64,000 nt of DNA from Limosilactobacillus balticus (GCF_014145615.1 NZ_JACIVH010000066.1:5001-69000), one strand, 5' to 3'. Counted from the stretch's first letter, positions 32,539-43,503 are shown. Notes: generated from the letters alone by a model not told the origin. Program-made: numbers and translations.

Positions 32539-34011
32539 ATGAGTTTTTGGAAAACAATTACACGTAAAGAAGACCCGCGTGTTTACGATAATAAAGACGG
32601 TCATTTGGTTCGATCTTTGAAGGTGCGGGATTTTTTAGCTTTAGGTGTTGGAACGATTGTGTCCACTTCCATTTTCACTCTTCCTGGTGAAGTGGCCGCA
32701 ATGCATACCGGCCCTTCAGTAGTTATCTCTTTTTTAATTGCTGCGATCGTGGCGGGACTAGTTGCCTTCGCCTATGCAGAAATGGCTGCTGCAATGCCGT
32801 TTGCCGGTTCAGCATATTCATGGATTAACGTCGTGTTTGGAGAGTTTTTTGGTTGGATCGCTGGTTGGGCACTATTAGCTGAATACTTTATTGCTTTGGC
32901 CTTTGTTGGGTCTGGTCTCTCTGCTAACTTCCGGGCATTGTTTGTTCCGCTTGGCTGGAAACTGCCAGCTTCATTATCAAATGCTTTTGGTACAGAAGGC
33001 GGAGTTGTTGATATTGTTTCAGTTGTTGTAATTATTTTAGTAGCCCTCTTAATTTCACGTGGGGTATCCCAAGCTGCTCGTGTTGAAAACCTCCTTGTTA
33101 TCCTCAAAGTTTTTGCAATTTTACTTTTTATTGTTGTTGGCTTAACAGCTATAAAAGCAAGCAATTTTATGCCGTTTATCCCAAAATATCACGAAACAGC
33201 TAATGGTGCATTTGGTGGTTGGCAAGGTATTTATGCCGGGGTATCGATGATTTTCCTTTCTTATATCGGATTTGACTCAATTGCTGCTAATTCAGCGGAG
33301 GCAATCAATCCACAGAAAACGATGCCACGTGGAATCCTTGGTTCCTTAGTAATCGCGGTTGTGCTTTTTATCGCAGTTAGTCTTGTATTGATTGGGGTAT
33401 TACCATATCAACAATATGCTAACAGTGCTGAACCGGTTGGACTTGCATTACGTGCAGCTTATCATAGTGGTGTAGCAACTGTTGTTCAAACAATTGCGGT
33501 TCTAGGAATGTTTACCGCCTTAATTGGGATGAGTATGGCTGGTTCGCGGTTGATTTACTCATTTGGTCGTGATGGAATGCTACCAAAATGGCTTGGAAAA
33601 CTTGATGAAGATAATCGACCAAACCGTGCACTTTGGACACTTACAATTGGTGCGGTTTTAATCGGTGCTTTCTTTCCATTCGCATTTCTTTCTCAGTTGA
33701 TCTCAGCCGGTACATTGATTGCCTTTATGTTTGTTTCACTTGGTATTTATGCATTACGTCGTCGTGAAGGAAAAGATATTCCAGACCCTTCGTTTAAGAT
33801 GCCATTCTATCCAGTATTACCAGCTCTTGGTTTTCTTGCTTCATTACTTGTGTTTATGGGGTTAGATTACCAGGCAAAACTTTATGCTGGTATCTGGTTT
33901 GTCTTTGGCTTAATTATTTACTTTGCTTATGGAATGCGTCACTCGTCACTGGCAAAGAAAGAAGATGGACAAAATGTTAAAAACGAAACTGAAGCAGGAG
34001 AAGACGAATAG
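32539..34011 (+). CDS. APC-superfamily amino-acid permease
   Basis: 490 residues from ATG 32539, which lies six bases after AAGGAGG; ATG 32533 abuts the ribosome site. It has twelve to fourteen helices, with the APC helix-1 motif GVGTIVSTSIFTLPG and SYIGFDSIAANSAEA, as in cationic or branched-chain amino-acid permeases of the CAT/YfnA type. The 3' end overlaps the start of the epimerase gene by 47 bases, so the pair is one transcription unit. Confidence 0.88.
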   Translation: MSFWKTITRKEDPRVYDNKDGHLVRSLKVRDFLALGVGTIVSTSIFTLPGEVAAMHTGPSVVISFLIAAIVAGLVAFAYAEMAAAMPFAGSAYSWINVVFGEFFGWIAGWALLAEYFIALAFVGSGLSANFRALFVPLGWKLPASLSNAFGTEGGVVDIVSVVVIILVALLISRGVSQAARVENLLVILKVFAILLFIVVGLTAIKASNFMPFIPKYHETANGAFGGWQGIYAGVSMIFLSYIGFDSIAANSAEAINPQKTMPRGILGSLVIAVVLFIAVSLVLIGVLPYQQYANSAEPVGLALRAAYHSGVATVVQTIAVLGMFTALIGMSMAGSRLIYSFGRDGMLPKWLGKLDEDNRPNRALWTLTIGAVLIGAFFPFAFLSQLISAGTLIAFMFVSLGIYALRRREGKDIPDPSFKMPFYPVLPALGFLASLLVFMGLDYQAKLYAGIWFVFGLIIYFAYGMRHSSLAKKEDGQNVKNETEAGEDE

Positions 34012-35335
34012 AGATGTTTTATTAGAAGAAGAAAATGCATTTGCGACTGCTGCCCGGATTAAGTACTATGATATTGTATTAGATCATGGACAGGGCGCAA
34101 CAGTTACTGATATTGAAGGTAATAATTATATCGATTTGCTTGCCAGTGCTAGTTCAACTAATACTGGCCATGCACATCCGCGAGTAGTCCAGGCTATTCA
34201 AGACCAAGCAGCTAAAATGATTCAGTATACTCCAGCGTACTTTGCTAATTCGCAAGCAGCGCGGTTAGCACCTCGATTAGCAGAATTGGCGCCGATAAGT
34301 GGACCAGTTGAAATGGTATGGGGTAATTCTGGTTCGGATGCTAACGATGCAATTATTAAATTTGCCCGAGCATATACTGGTCGTCAATATATTATTTCCT
34401 TTACAGGGGCCTATCATGGATCAACTTACGGTTCAATGAGCTTATCAGGTGTTTCATTAAATATGACAAGAAAAATGGGTCCAATGCTACCAGGCGTAGT
34501 AAAGGTGCCATTCCCTAGTCCATGGGAACGATTGACTAATGAAAGTGACGAAGCGTTTGTTGAGCGGATGTTTCATCAATTTATGTTACCTTTTGAAACT
34601 TATTTACCGGTGGATGAAGTAGCGGCAATTCTTATTGAACCAATTCAGGGTGATGGGGGAATTGTAAAAACTCCGCCTGCTTATATGCAAAAGGTATATG
34701 AGTTTGCTAAAGCTAATGGAATTCTCTTTGCCGTTGATGAAGTTAATCAGGGCATGGGCCGTACTGGTAAGTGGTGGTCTATTCAACATTTTGGGATTGA
34801 GCCGGATTTAATGTCTGTTGGGAAGTCCTTAGCATCCGGAATGCCGCTTAGTGCAATGATTGGTCGTAAAGAGATTCTGGAATCACTAGGTGCGCCAGCT
34901 AATGTTTATACTACAGCCGGCAATCCGATTACGACTGCGGCAGCGAATGCGACCTTAGATGTTATTCAGAATGAGCACCTTTTAGAGCGTTCACAACGAC
35001 TTGGTAAAAAAGCAACTCAATTTTTTAAGCTTGAACAGCAAAAATATCCCTTCGTGGGTGATGTTCGAATGTATGGGCTTGATGGTGGTATTGATATCAT
35101 CGATCCAACGACAGGAAAAGGTGATACAGAAGCAACAACCAAGTTAATGTATCGCATCTTTGAATTAGGGGCGATTATCATTAGCTTACGGGGAAGCATT
35201 CTTCGTTTCCAGCCACCATTGGTTATTACAGAAAATGAATTAGATCAAGCTTTTGCGATGATTGATCAAGCATTTGCGGAATTAGCTGCTGGCAAATTAG
35301 CGGCTCCCGCAAATGCAGAAGAGTTAGGTTGGTAA
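33965..35335 (+). CDS. PLP-dependent isoleucine 2-epimerase homologue (class III aminotransferase fold)
   Basis: 456 residues if ATG 33965 is used (ATG 33974 is also possible). The chain follows isoleucine 2-epimerase of Lactobacillus buchneri closely: NSGSDANDAIIKFARAYTGR, SLNMTRKMGPMLP, EPIQGDGGI, DEVNQGMGRTGK and PLP-binding Lys in SVGKSLASGMPLSA. The family racemises or epimerises branched-chain amino acids at C2. With the upstream permease it could produce D-allo-isoleucine, D-leucine or D-valine. Identification is by recalled family motifs; an aminotransferase role is less likely. Confidence 0.85.
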   Translation: MDKMLKTKLKQEKTNRDVLLEEENAFATAARIKYYDIVLDHGQGATVTDIEGNNYIDLLASASSTNTGHAHPRVVQAIQDQAAKMIQYTPAYFANSQAARLAPRLAELAPISGPVEMVWGNSGSDANDAIIKFARAYTGRQYIISFTGAYHGSTYGSMSLSGVSLNMTRKMGPMLPGVVKVPFPSPWERLTNESDEAFVERMFHQFMLPFETYLPVDEVAAILIEPIQGDGGIVKTPPAYMQKVYEFAKANGILFAVDEVNQGMGRTGKWWSIQHFGIEPDLMSVGKSLASGMPLSAMIGRKEILESLGAPANVYTTAGNPITTAAANATLDVIQNEHLLERSQRLGKKATQFFKLEQQKYPFVGDVRMYGLDGGIDIIDPTTGKGDTEATTKLMYRIFELGAIIISLRGSILRFQPPLVITENELDQAFAMIDQAFAELAAGKLAAPANAEELGW

Positions 35336-35374
35336 CTCTTGCAATTTAAGACCATCTTCGGGTATACTTTAAGC

Positions 35375-35448
35375 GCCATCTTAGCTCAGCTAGGTAGAGC
35401 ACATCCATGGTAAGGATGAGGTCGGCGGTTCGAACCCGCTAGATGGCT
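35375..35448 (+). tRNA. tRNA-Thr (GGT)
   Basis: Acceptor GCCATCT/AGATGGC, anticodon arm CATCC-ATGGTAA-GGATG giving GGT, T arm GGCGG-TTCGAAC-CCGCT with one mismatch, discriminator T. TATACT at 35363 is a likely -10. CCA is not encoded. Confidence 0.94.
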
Positions 35449-35459
35449 TTAGAGTAGCT

Positions 35460-35507
35460 AAAAGGAGGTTAAGAGAAAACAAAAATTTTTCTCTTAGCCT
35501 CCTTTTA
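35460..35507. terminator. Terminator after tRNA-Thr
   Basis: AAAAGGAGGTTAAGAGAAAA pairs with TTTTTCTCTTAGCCTCCTTTT, with a G-T mismatch. Confidence 0.85.
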
Positions 35508-35563
35508 TTATGCTAATCTCGTTCAAGCTTAGTAATCGCCCTATCAAGCATGTTGTTTGCTAT

Positions 35564-36898
35564 TCATTTTGGAAATAATTCTTTACGTAACGATGCATAA
35601 ATAGGTTGTCCGCCTAATAAATTGCTAGTGATATAGGCAATAAAAGTTAGGATTGTCATTGGTAAAATCTGATCAACAGACCCAACCATTTCTGTTAGTA
35701 AGGTAATTGCGGTAAAAGGAGCCTCTTCAATTGCCCCAAAGTAGGCTGCCATTGAGATAACTACAAAATTAAGATAGCATGTTGCCGGAATGATATTTTG
35801 ATGGATCATAACTATACTTGCAATTGCGCCGATTAATGACCCTAATACAAGGATTGGCATGAAAATCCCACCAGGAACAGAAGCACCATAACTAATCATG
35901 GAAAAGCAAAAACGAATGATGAAGAAGATAATGAAAATTCCCCAAAGACTTGTTAAATTTTTAGTTTGATTAAGGCTGACAATGTAAGAAATAAAATCAT
36001 GGCTTCCTCCTAAAATACGCGCATTCCACAATCCAATTGGAATCACAAGAAGTAGGGGGATTACACTGTGATAAATATGGGGGAACTTAATCTTACTGTA
36101 CCACCAACGCAAGTTTAAGAGAGTATATTGATAGCCAAAAGCGAGTAAACCAATTAAAATACCAAGGAGAACTAACCAGCCATAGCAATCTTTAGGTACA
36201 TTTGTATGTACTGGAATATAGAGGCAAGGACGGACTCCGAAGAATAAAATTGTCACAAAGTCAGATGTAATTGCTGCTGCGAGGGCAGTAATACAACCTT
36301 GGGGATGAAAATCGAAGGTAATTTCTTCCAAGAGAAAGATAACTCCTGCTAACGGCGCGCTAAATGCAGCCGAAAGACCAGCAGCAACTCCACATTCTAG
36401 GAGGAATCTTTTTTCTTCTTTACTTATCATAAATTTTTCCCCTAATAATTGACCGATACAAGCTCCCATTTGAATGCAGGGACCTTCGCGACCAAGAAAG
36501 AGCCCTGGACAAATTGCCAATAATCCACCAATAAATTTACGCCATAGGACACTCCAGGCATTCATTTGATGTTCATTTAATAGAATGGCTTCAATTTGTG
36601 GTACCCCTGATCCAACTAGATCGAGTAAAGAGGGCTTAAGGATTCTACTGAGAATGAAAACAATTAAAATTGTAATAATAATATAAGGGATAAGTAATTG
36701 GGGATGTTGAGTCATCATTGGATAAATAATCATTAATAACTTTAACGTATGGTCAATAATCCACCGAAAAATACTTACAATAAATCCGGTCAAAGCTCCA
36801 ACAATAATGGCTTTACCAATTAATGAAATGAAGGCTGTTGATATCGGTTTTGATAAGACATCACGGGCACGTTTAATGTTAGACTGGCTATTGGACAC
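35564..36898 (-). CDS. ClC-family chloride channel or Cl-/H+ antiporter
   Basis: 444 residues with the three selectivity motifs: GSGVPQ, GREGPCIQMG (containing the gating Glu) and PGGIFMP. It lacks C-terminal CBS domains. It may move chloride or fluoride and help acid resistance; the sequence does not show the fluoride-specific CLC-F motif. A decayed relative lies at 21760-22026. Transcription is divergent from the antiporter at 37027. Confidence 0.92.
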   Translation of the reverse strand: MSNSQSNIKRARDVLSKPISTAFISLIGKAIIVGALTGFIVSIFRWIIDHTLKLLMIIYPMMTQHPQLLIPYIIITILIVFILSRILKPSLLDLVGSGVPQIEAILLNEHQMNAWSVLWRKFIGGLLAICPGLFLGREGPCIQMGACIGQLLGEKFMISKEEKRFLLECGVAAGLSAAFSAPLAGVIFLLEEITFDFHPQGCITALAAAITSDFVTILFFGVRPCLYIPVHTNVPKDCYGWLVLLGILIGLLAFGYQYTLLNLRWWYSKIKFPHIYHSVIPLLLVIPIGLWNARILGGSHDFISYIVSLNQTKNLTSLWGIFIIFFIIRFCFSMISYGASVPGGIFMPILVLGSLIGAIASIVMIHQNIIPATCYLNFVVISMAAYFGAIEEAPFTAITLLTEMVGSVDQILPMTILTFIAYITSNLLGGQPIYASLRKELFPK

Positions 36899-37026
36899 AA
36901 CAATTCCGCCTTTCGAAAATTTAAAGGTTATTTAACTTACATTATACACGCCCTCAATAATATTTAGCGTTGATATGGTAAAATCAAAAATATATATTGC
37001 ACAGTAATTAACTTGGAGGAAAAGAA

Positions 37027-38196
37027 ATGGAATTTATTGCAGTTTTAGCAGGCTTACTGCTAGCAACACAAGTTATAGCACACCTATGTCGACGGGTTGA
37101 GATTCCGGAAGTAATTGGGCAAATCCTAGTAGGAATCATTGCAGGACCTGCTGTTTTAGATTGGGTTCATTTAAACTCAATGATGAATGAATTTCAGGAA
37201 ATTGGGGTTATTATCTTGATGTTCATTGCAGGATTGGAAAGTGACCTATCCTTACTAAGAAAATATTTGAAGCCCGCCGTTGTTGTGGCGCTTTTGGGAG
37301 TTATTGTTCCCATTGTAATTATGGGTCCAGTAAGTTATATGTTTGGTTTTACTAAGCTTGAATCGCTTTTTATCGGGGTTATTTTCGCAACAACATCTGT
37401 TAGCATTTCAGTTGCAGTATTACGTGAATTTAATCGGCTAGATAGCCGAGAAGGGGCAACGGTGCTTGGAGCAGCGGTTGCCGATGATATTATTGGTGTT
37501 ATCTTATTAAGTGTGATGATTAGTGTAATTAATGGAAGCAATAATAGTGGTCACGGTAATGGTCAGCCTTTAGGAATTGTCCTCTTGATGCAGTTAGTAT
37601 TCTTTGGTGGTACTTACCTATTGATTCGTTGGTTAGCACCTTACCTGATTCATATGAGTGATCGCTTATTAACAGTTGCTTCAACATCAGTAATGGCGAT
37701 GATTATCTGTTTAGGGATGGCCGCAATTGCTGATTATGTTGGGTTAAGTGGGGCGGTAGGCTCATTCTTTGCCGGAATTGCAGTGGCTAATACAAAGCAT
37801 AAAGAAGTTGTTGATCGGAGTTTTATTCCGATTGGGTACGCAATGTTTATTCCGCTATTCTTTGTCAGCGTAGGGTTGAACATGCGCTTTGACAATATTG
37901 GTGAATCGTTTGTCTTTGTTATTGTGATGACAATTCTTGCATGCTTAACAAAACTACTTGGATGTGGAGCCGGTGCTAAGCTATCTGGCTTTAGTATGCC
38001 AAGTTCTTATGTTGTCGGTAGTGGGATGGTTGCCCGTGGTGAAATGGGATTGATTACAGCCCAGATTGGTTATGAAGCCCATCTTCTTTCACCAATGTAT
38101 TATTCAGATGTAATTACCGTGATTATTATTGCAACTGTATTAGCGCCATTTATCTTAAAGAATGCATTGAAACGATCAGCCAACGAACTTGAGTAA
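37027..38196 (+). CDS. CPA2-family cation:proton antiporter (NapA/KefB type)
   Basis: 389 residues, about twelve helices, GGAGG ribosome site. It starts directly with helix 1, holds the family stretch EVIGQILVGIIAGPAVLDW and the ion-site Asp pair region AAVADDIIGVILL. There is no C-terminal RCK/TrkA-N domain. Na+/H+ or K+/H+ exchange for pH control is likely. It is followed closely by helD. Confidence 0.9.
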   Translation: MEFIAVLAGLLLATQVIAHLCRRVEIPEVIGQILVGIIAGPAVLDWVHLNSMMNEFQEIGVIILMFIAGLESDLSLLRKYLKPAVVVALLGVIVPIVIMGPVSYMFGFTKLESLFIGVIFATTSVSISVAVLREFNRLDSREGATVLGAAVADDIIGVILLSVMISVINGSNNSGHGNGQPLGIVLLMQLVFFGGTYLLIRWLAPYLIHMSDRLLTVASTSVMAMIICLGMAAIADYVGLSGAVGSFFAGIAVANTKHKEVVDRSFIPIGYAMFIPLFFVSVGLNMRFDNIGESFVFVIVMTILACLTKLLGCGAGAKLSGFSMPSSYVVGSGMVARGEMGLITAQIGYEAHLLSPMYYSDVITVIIIATVLAPFILKNALKRSANELE

Positions 38197-38208
38197 AGGA
38201 GACTTTTG

Positions 38209-40527
38209 ATGGAAAATCATGAACGAGAAACGGAGCAAGCACGGGTCAATAATGTTGAGAAACAAATTGACCAACAAGTAGCTGCAACCACTAAAGCTGT
38301 TGAAGATGCCCATCGTGAAACACGAGCAGTTGAACGTAATTATAGTGAAAATGCGTCTATTAACCGTTATGAAGTTGATGATATTGCCGAATCTCGGTCA
38401 ATGATTGAACAGCAGCGCCAATTGGTTTCACGAGCAGCGGAAAGTGAATCAATTCTCAAGCACCAGTTAAGAACTTTGAAAAACTTAAAAGGGTCACCGT
38501 ATTTTGGCCGGATTGATATTCAAGATCCTGGTGAAGATAAGAGCGAAACGCTATACATCGGTACTTCATCTTTAATGAATGAAGATAAAACAGACTTTTT
38601 GATTTACGACTGGCGGGCACCAATTTCGGGAGTTTACTATAATGGTACCCTTGGGAAAGTCAATTATGAAACTCCGGCTGGGATGCAAACCACGGAATTA
38701 AAAAAGAAACGGCAATTTACTATTAAGGACGGTAAAATCACTAATATGTTTGATACCAATGAAACGGTTGGTGATGAAGTTCTACAAGCGGCTCTTGGAA
38801 AGCAAAATGACCAGTATATGCATAATATTGTGGCGACAATTCAAAAAGAGCAAAATGATATTATCCGTGATACGCATAGTGATCTTTTACTAGTACAAGG
38901 GGTGGCTGGTTCGGGAAAGACCTCAGCGATCCTTCAACGAATTGCGTATTTGCTTTATCACAGTCGAACGGAATTGAACGCTGACCAGATTGTCCTTTTT
39001 AGTCCCAATAATTTATTCAGCCACTATATTTCTGAAGTTTTGCCAAGTCTTGGTGAAAGAAATATGCGACAAGTAACATTAGAGGGATTTATTCGTCGAC
39101 GTTTTGAAGGTTTGCAAGTAGAAACATTATTCGATCGCTATGAAGAACGACAACAACCTGAAAATGCTTCTCATGTTGTTGCCGACTTTATTGAAAGTGA
39201 GTCTTTTATGACATCGATTGCACATTACGTCGAAAAAATGACAATTGATGATTTGCAATTTGCTGATATTCGTTTTAATGGTCAAGTTTTCTTTTCGGCT
39301 GATCATGTCAAGGATCTTTATAAAGAATTACCTTTGACGATGGCTCCTGCTGATAAGTTAGTCCACTTAAAAAATAAGTTAATTCGTGAATTGCAGCGAC
39401 GTGTTAAAGATGAGGCTAAAAAGGACTGGGTAGCTAAAGAGTTAGATTCACTTGATTTACAACAATTGCACAACCTTTATGGTAAGAAAACAATTGATGA
39501 TTTTAAGGATGAAGATGAACAATATGCTTACCTTTCACGGCGCTTAGCTAAACGACGCTTACGTGTTATTGCAGACGCAATCTACAATAATTATTTTCTT
39601 GATTTTTATAATCAATATAATAAGTTTTTGCATCAGGTTGAAGTGCCTAAGACAATTAGTCAACGGGAATGGGCGACAATGATTCTTGCCTTTCAAGATG
39701 AGATTGAATATCATCGGCTCGAATTAATGCATGCGGCACCGTTGATGGATCTACGTGATTTGATTTCCGGTACAGGGCAAAATCGTTCTTTTCAATATGT
39801 ATTTATTGACGAGATGCAAGATTATTCAACAGCGATGTTAATATACTTAAAACACGCCTTTCCGCAAGCTAAGTTTACCGTCCTTGGTGATAGTGAACAG
39901 GCTCTTTTTAAGCCATTGCAGTTACCGGAAGAGTTATTAAACAAACTTAGTGGGGTATTAAAGGCTAAGCGCCCTAATTTGATTGCTTTACGGCGGAGTT
40001 ATCGTTCCACGACAGAGATTACTAATTTTGCAAAGGCTTTGTTGCCGGATGGTGATAAGATAATTTCCTTCACTCGTCATGGGAAGAAACCGCGCTTATT
40101 AGTCCGTTATTCTGATAAAGAGAGTCAGCAAAGTTTGCTAGATGAGACACTTAAACTAGCTGACGAACATGAAACTGTAGCGATCTTAACCAAGAATCAA
40201 GAGCAAGCAACTGCTATTTATCAATTACTTCATCGGCAAAAAGTTGAAAATATTCATCTGCTAGATAAGGATGCGAGTGAATTGCCAAAGGGGATCTTAA
40301 TTCTTCCAATTTACTTAGCAAAAGGACTCGAATTCGATGCGGTTCTCGCTGCCGATGTCTCTGCTAAAAATCTAGCGAATACTGATGAAGTTGGCATGAT
40401 CTATACGATGGCATCACGAGCAATGCACGAACTGGTCCTTTTAAGCAATGGTTCAGTTAGTGAGGCAATTAATGAGAAAGCTGGTCGCCTTTTGACAATT
40501 GAGTATCAATTACCAAATAAAAATTAA
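38209..40527 (+). CDS. helD: RNA polymerase recycling motor HelD
   Basis: 772 residues from ATG 38209 with AAAGGAG before it. A long N-terminal coiled-coil arm (residues 1-90, rich in Glu, Arg and Gln), Walker A QGVAGSGKTS, a wedge insertion, Walker B FIDEMQDYS and UvrD-type motifs (RRSYRST near the middle of the second RecA domain) fit class I HelD. It releases stalled RNA polymerase using ATP. Confidence 0.9.
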   Translation: MENHERETEQARVNNVEKQIDQQVAATTKAVEDAHRETRAVERNYSENASINRYEVDDIAESRSMIEQQRQLVSRAAESESILKHQLRTLKNLKGSPYFGRIDIQDPGEDKSETLYIGTSSLMNEDKTDFLIYDWRAPISGVYYNGTLGKVNYETPAGMQTTELKKKRQFTIKDGKITNMFDTNETVGDEVLQAALGKQNDQYMHNIVATIQKEQNDIIRDTHSDLLLVQGVAGSGKTSAILQRIAYLLYHSRTELNADQIVLFSPNNLFSHYISEVLPSLGERNMRQVTLEGFIRRRFEGLQVETLFDRYEERQQPENASHVVADFIESESFMTSIAHYVEKMTIDDLQFADIRFNGQVFFSADHVKDLYKELPLTMAPADKLVHLKNKLIRELQRRVKDEAKKDWVAKELDSLDLQQLHNLYGKKTIDDFKDEDEQYAYLSRRLAKRRLRVIADAIYNNYFLDFYNQYNKFLHQVEVPKTISQREWATMILAFQDEIEYHRLELMHAAPLMDLRDLISGTGQNRSFQYVFIDEMQDYSTAMLIYLKHAFPQAKFTVLGDSEQALFKPLQLPEELLNKLSGVLKAKRPNLIALRRSYRSTTEITNFAKALLPDGDKIISFTRHGKKPRLLVRYSDKESQQSLLDETLKLADEHETVAILTKNQEQATAIYQLLHRQKVENIHLLDKDASELPKGILILPIYLAKGLEFDAVLAADVSAKNLANTDEVGMIYTMASRAMHELVLLSNGSVSEAINEKAGRLLTIEYQLPNKN

Positions 40528-40540
40528 ATTCTTTGATTGA

Positions 40541-40555
40541 CTAAAAACGCTTTCA
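40541..40555 (+). promoter_or_regulatory. cre-like site upstream of ndk
   Basis: CTAAAAACGCTTTCA agrees with the CcpA consensus except at the leading TG. Confidence 0.4.
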
Positions 40556-40614
40556 AGAAGTGGTGACTTATGATAATCTAATGGAGTAGATATAGAAAAA
40601 GGAGATGCTTCGCC

Positions 40615-41058
40615 ATGGTTAAAGACGAATACACACTTGTACTAGTAAAACCTGATGGGGTAAAGACCCGCCATATTGGAGATATTATTACCCGTATTGA
40701 ACGAAAGGGTTATAATATTGAAGCTCTTAAGATGATTGACCCATCAGAAGAAAAGCTTCGTCAGCATTATTTTGATAAAGTTGACAAACCATTCTTCCCT
40801 GAATTGTTAGAATACATGACAGAAGGACCAATTGTAGGAATTGTCGTCTCTGGCACTAATGTAATTCAAGCAATTCATAATATGGCAGGAGCTACTAACC
40901 CTGGTGAAGCTGAATGGGGAACAATTCGTGGTGACTACGGTCGTGAATGGCCTGATGGTAACTTGCGAAATATCATTCATACATCTGATAATGTTGATAG
41001 CGCTACTCGCGAAATTGGTATTTGGTTCCCAGAATTTGATATTAAAGATAAGCAGTAG
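40615..41058 (+). CDS. ndk: Nucleoside diphosphate kinase
   Basis: 147 residues. The ATP site begins VLVKPDGVKT and the phospho-His lies in NIIHTSDN (usually NVIHGSDS). RGDYGRE replaces the standard RGDFG. It exchanges the terminal phosphate between NTPs and NDPs. It is a single gene with its own promoter and a strong terminator. Several lactobacilli lack ndk, so its presence is worth noting. Confidence 0.93.
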   Translation: MVKDEYTLVLVKPDGVKTRHIGDIITRIERKGYNIEALKMIDPSEEKLRQHYFDKVDKPFFPELLEYMTEGPIVGIVVSGTNVIQAIHNMAGATNPGEAEWGTIRGDYGREWPDGNLRNIIHTSDNVDSATREIGIWFPEFDIKDKQ

Positions 41059-41060
41059 AA

Positions 41061-41105
41061 GATAAAAAGACTGAGAGAAAAAATTTTTCTCTCAGTCTTT
41101 TTATC
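41061..41105. terminator. Bidirectional perfect-palindrome terminator
   Basis: The two arms starting GATAAAAAGACTGAGAG are exact reverse complements for about 22 bases. It serves ndk and the convergent methyltransferase gene, whose stop codon lies inside it. Confidence 0.88.
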
Positions 41106-42060
41106 TTCCATTTGTTTTTTGTTGGCGTTTAATCTTCCGTTGTACTGCTAGGGTATTACGTTCCCAAAAAACACCGTCAGTATAGCCTTGAATGCTAGAA
41201 TCAGCCTTTACTTGATTAAGCCGGTACTGGCCCCATGCACAATATAAGAGGCTTTGCTCGATTCCAAGATAGTGGCGATTGAGCTTAGCAGCAGTCACTA
41301 AACTAGAACCGGAACCGGCAAAAGGATCGAAAATAAAGTCATTGGGATTAGAACTAGCCAGAATAATTTTTGCCAGTAATTTTTCTGGCTTTTGCGTAGG
41401 GTGACCAGTATTTTCTGGCATTGACCAATAGGGGATTGAAATATCGTTCCAAAAATTAGAGGGCATTGTATCACGAAAATTACCGTTTTTAGTAGCTTGC
41501 CAGTCTTTAGCGACCCCATCTTGACGATAAGGGGCTAGCACCTGCCGTCGTTGTTTAACTTGGTCGACGTTAAAGGTATAGTCACTGGGGTTAGCAGTCA
41601 AGAACCAAATATCCTCCATCCCGTTTTTCCAATTTTTCTGTGAGCCGCGTCCTTTTTCCCGTTGCCAAGTAATCCGATTTTGAATTGTAAAATTTTTTTC
41701 GAGGATCGGCGCAAGTGCCATGCTAGTTGCCCAATCAGAAAAGACATAGATACTAGCATTTTCTTTTAGTAATGGCTTTAAGAGATCAATCCACTTTTGC
41801 GTGTAAGTCTGATATTGGCTCGTAGACATCTTTTTGAAGTTTAAACCATCATATTGTTTGTTAAGATTATAGGGAGGGTCAATAAGGGCAAGATCAACCT
41901 GGTGTGGTGCTAGTTGAGTCATTACTTTGAAGGAATCCCCGTTGATAATCTTGTTGGATATTGTCTGGAGATTATCAGTTGGGTGAATAATCTGGCTGAG
42001 GAGCTCAGGTGAAGCCTCCTCAAGCGTGAAATCAATTGTTTTATTTCTTTTTGAGCGCAT
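41101..42060 (-). CDS. Solitary DNA methyltransferase (beta-class N4/N6)
   Basis: 319 residues from ATG 42060 (AGGAG eight bases upstream). The catalytic motif DPPYNL comes first (about residue 80) and the AdoMet-binding motif FDPFAGSGSS near residue 270, the order of beta-class amino-methyltransferases; GHPTQKPEKLL is also present. No restriction endonuclease gene is adjacent, so it is an orphan in this window. It would methylate adenine or cytosine amino groups in a short palindrome; the recognition site cannot be read from sequence. Confidence 0.88.
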   Translation of the reverse strand: MRSKRNKTIDFTLEEASPELLSQIIHPTDNLQTISNKIINGDSFKVMTQLAPHQVDLALIDPPYNLNKQYDGLNFKKMSTSQYQTYTQKWIDLLKPLLKENASIYVFSDWATSMALAPILEKNFTIQNRITWQREKGRGSQKNWKNGMEDIWFLTANPSDYTFNVDQVKQRRQVLAPYRQDGVAKDWQATKNGNFRDTMPSNFWNDISIPYWSMPENTGHPTQKPEKLLAKIILASSNPNDFIFDPFAGSGSSLVTAAKLNRHYLGIEQSLLYCAWGQYRLNQVKADSSIQGYTDGVFWERNTLAVQRKIKRQQKTNGR

Positions 42061-42159
42061 ATTGACCACTCCTGTTCGACGTTTAGTATTATTATACTTG
42101 TCATATTCAGGATTGTCTTGCCTTTTTAGTAGGAGTTGGATTAAAATTAACTATATTAA

Positions 42160-42318
42160 GTAGCGCGAGTCTTAGCGAGGGACGGTTGGTGAAAAGGTTC
42201 CCAAAGTGCGAAATGGTCACAACAAAATATATAATGAGCGGCAATGATGATTGCAATTTAGGTGGTACCGCGCGAAAAGCGTCCTATTTAGTTTATATGG
42301 CTAAGTAGGGCGTTTTAT
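42160..42318 (+). promoter_or_regulatory. T-box riboswitch of trpS
   Basis: T-box core AGGTGGTACCGCG at 42260-42272. The terminator GCGTCCTATTTAG/CTAAGTAGGGCG with T run is at 42279-42318. Putative specifier loop CGAAATGGTCAC offers TGG (Trp). The region before the core is only about 100 bases, so stem I is shorter than in the Met leader of this window. Confidence 0.9.
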
Positions 42319-42325
42319 AGTTTAG

Positions 42326-43360
<1,035 letters not shown>

Positions 43361-43378
43361 AAATATGAGCTGAAAAAG

Positions 43379-43424
43379 CGAGGTTGTTAGGAAAATAAGT
43401 TTTTCCTTGAGCCCCGTTTTTTTT
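43379..43424 (+). terminator. Terminator after trpS
   Basis: An imperfect stem (GAGGTTG..AGGAAAA with TTTTCCTTGAGCCCCG) is followed by eight T. Confidence 0.75.
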
Positions 43425-43503
43425 CGTGTCTCCAATAGCAGAACATGGTAACATAAAAGAGATGTATTTATACGAAAAATAATTAATTAAAGCGGAGGTG
43501 AAA

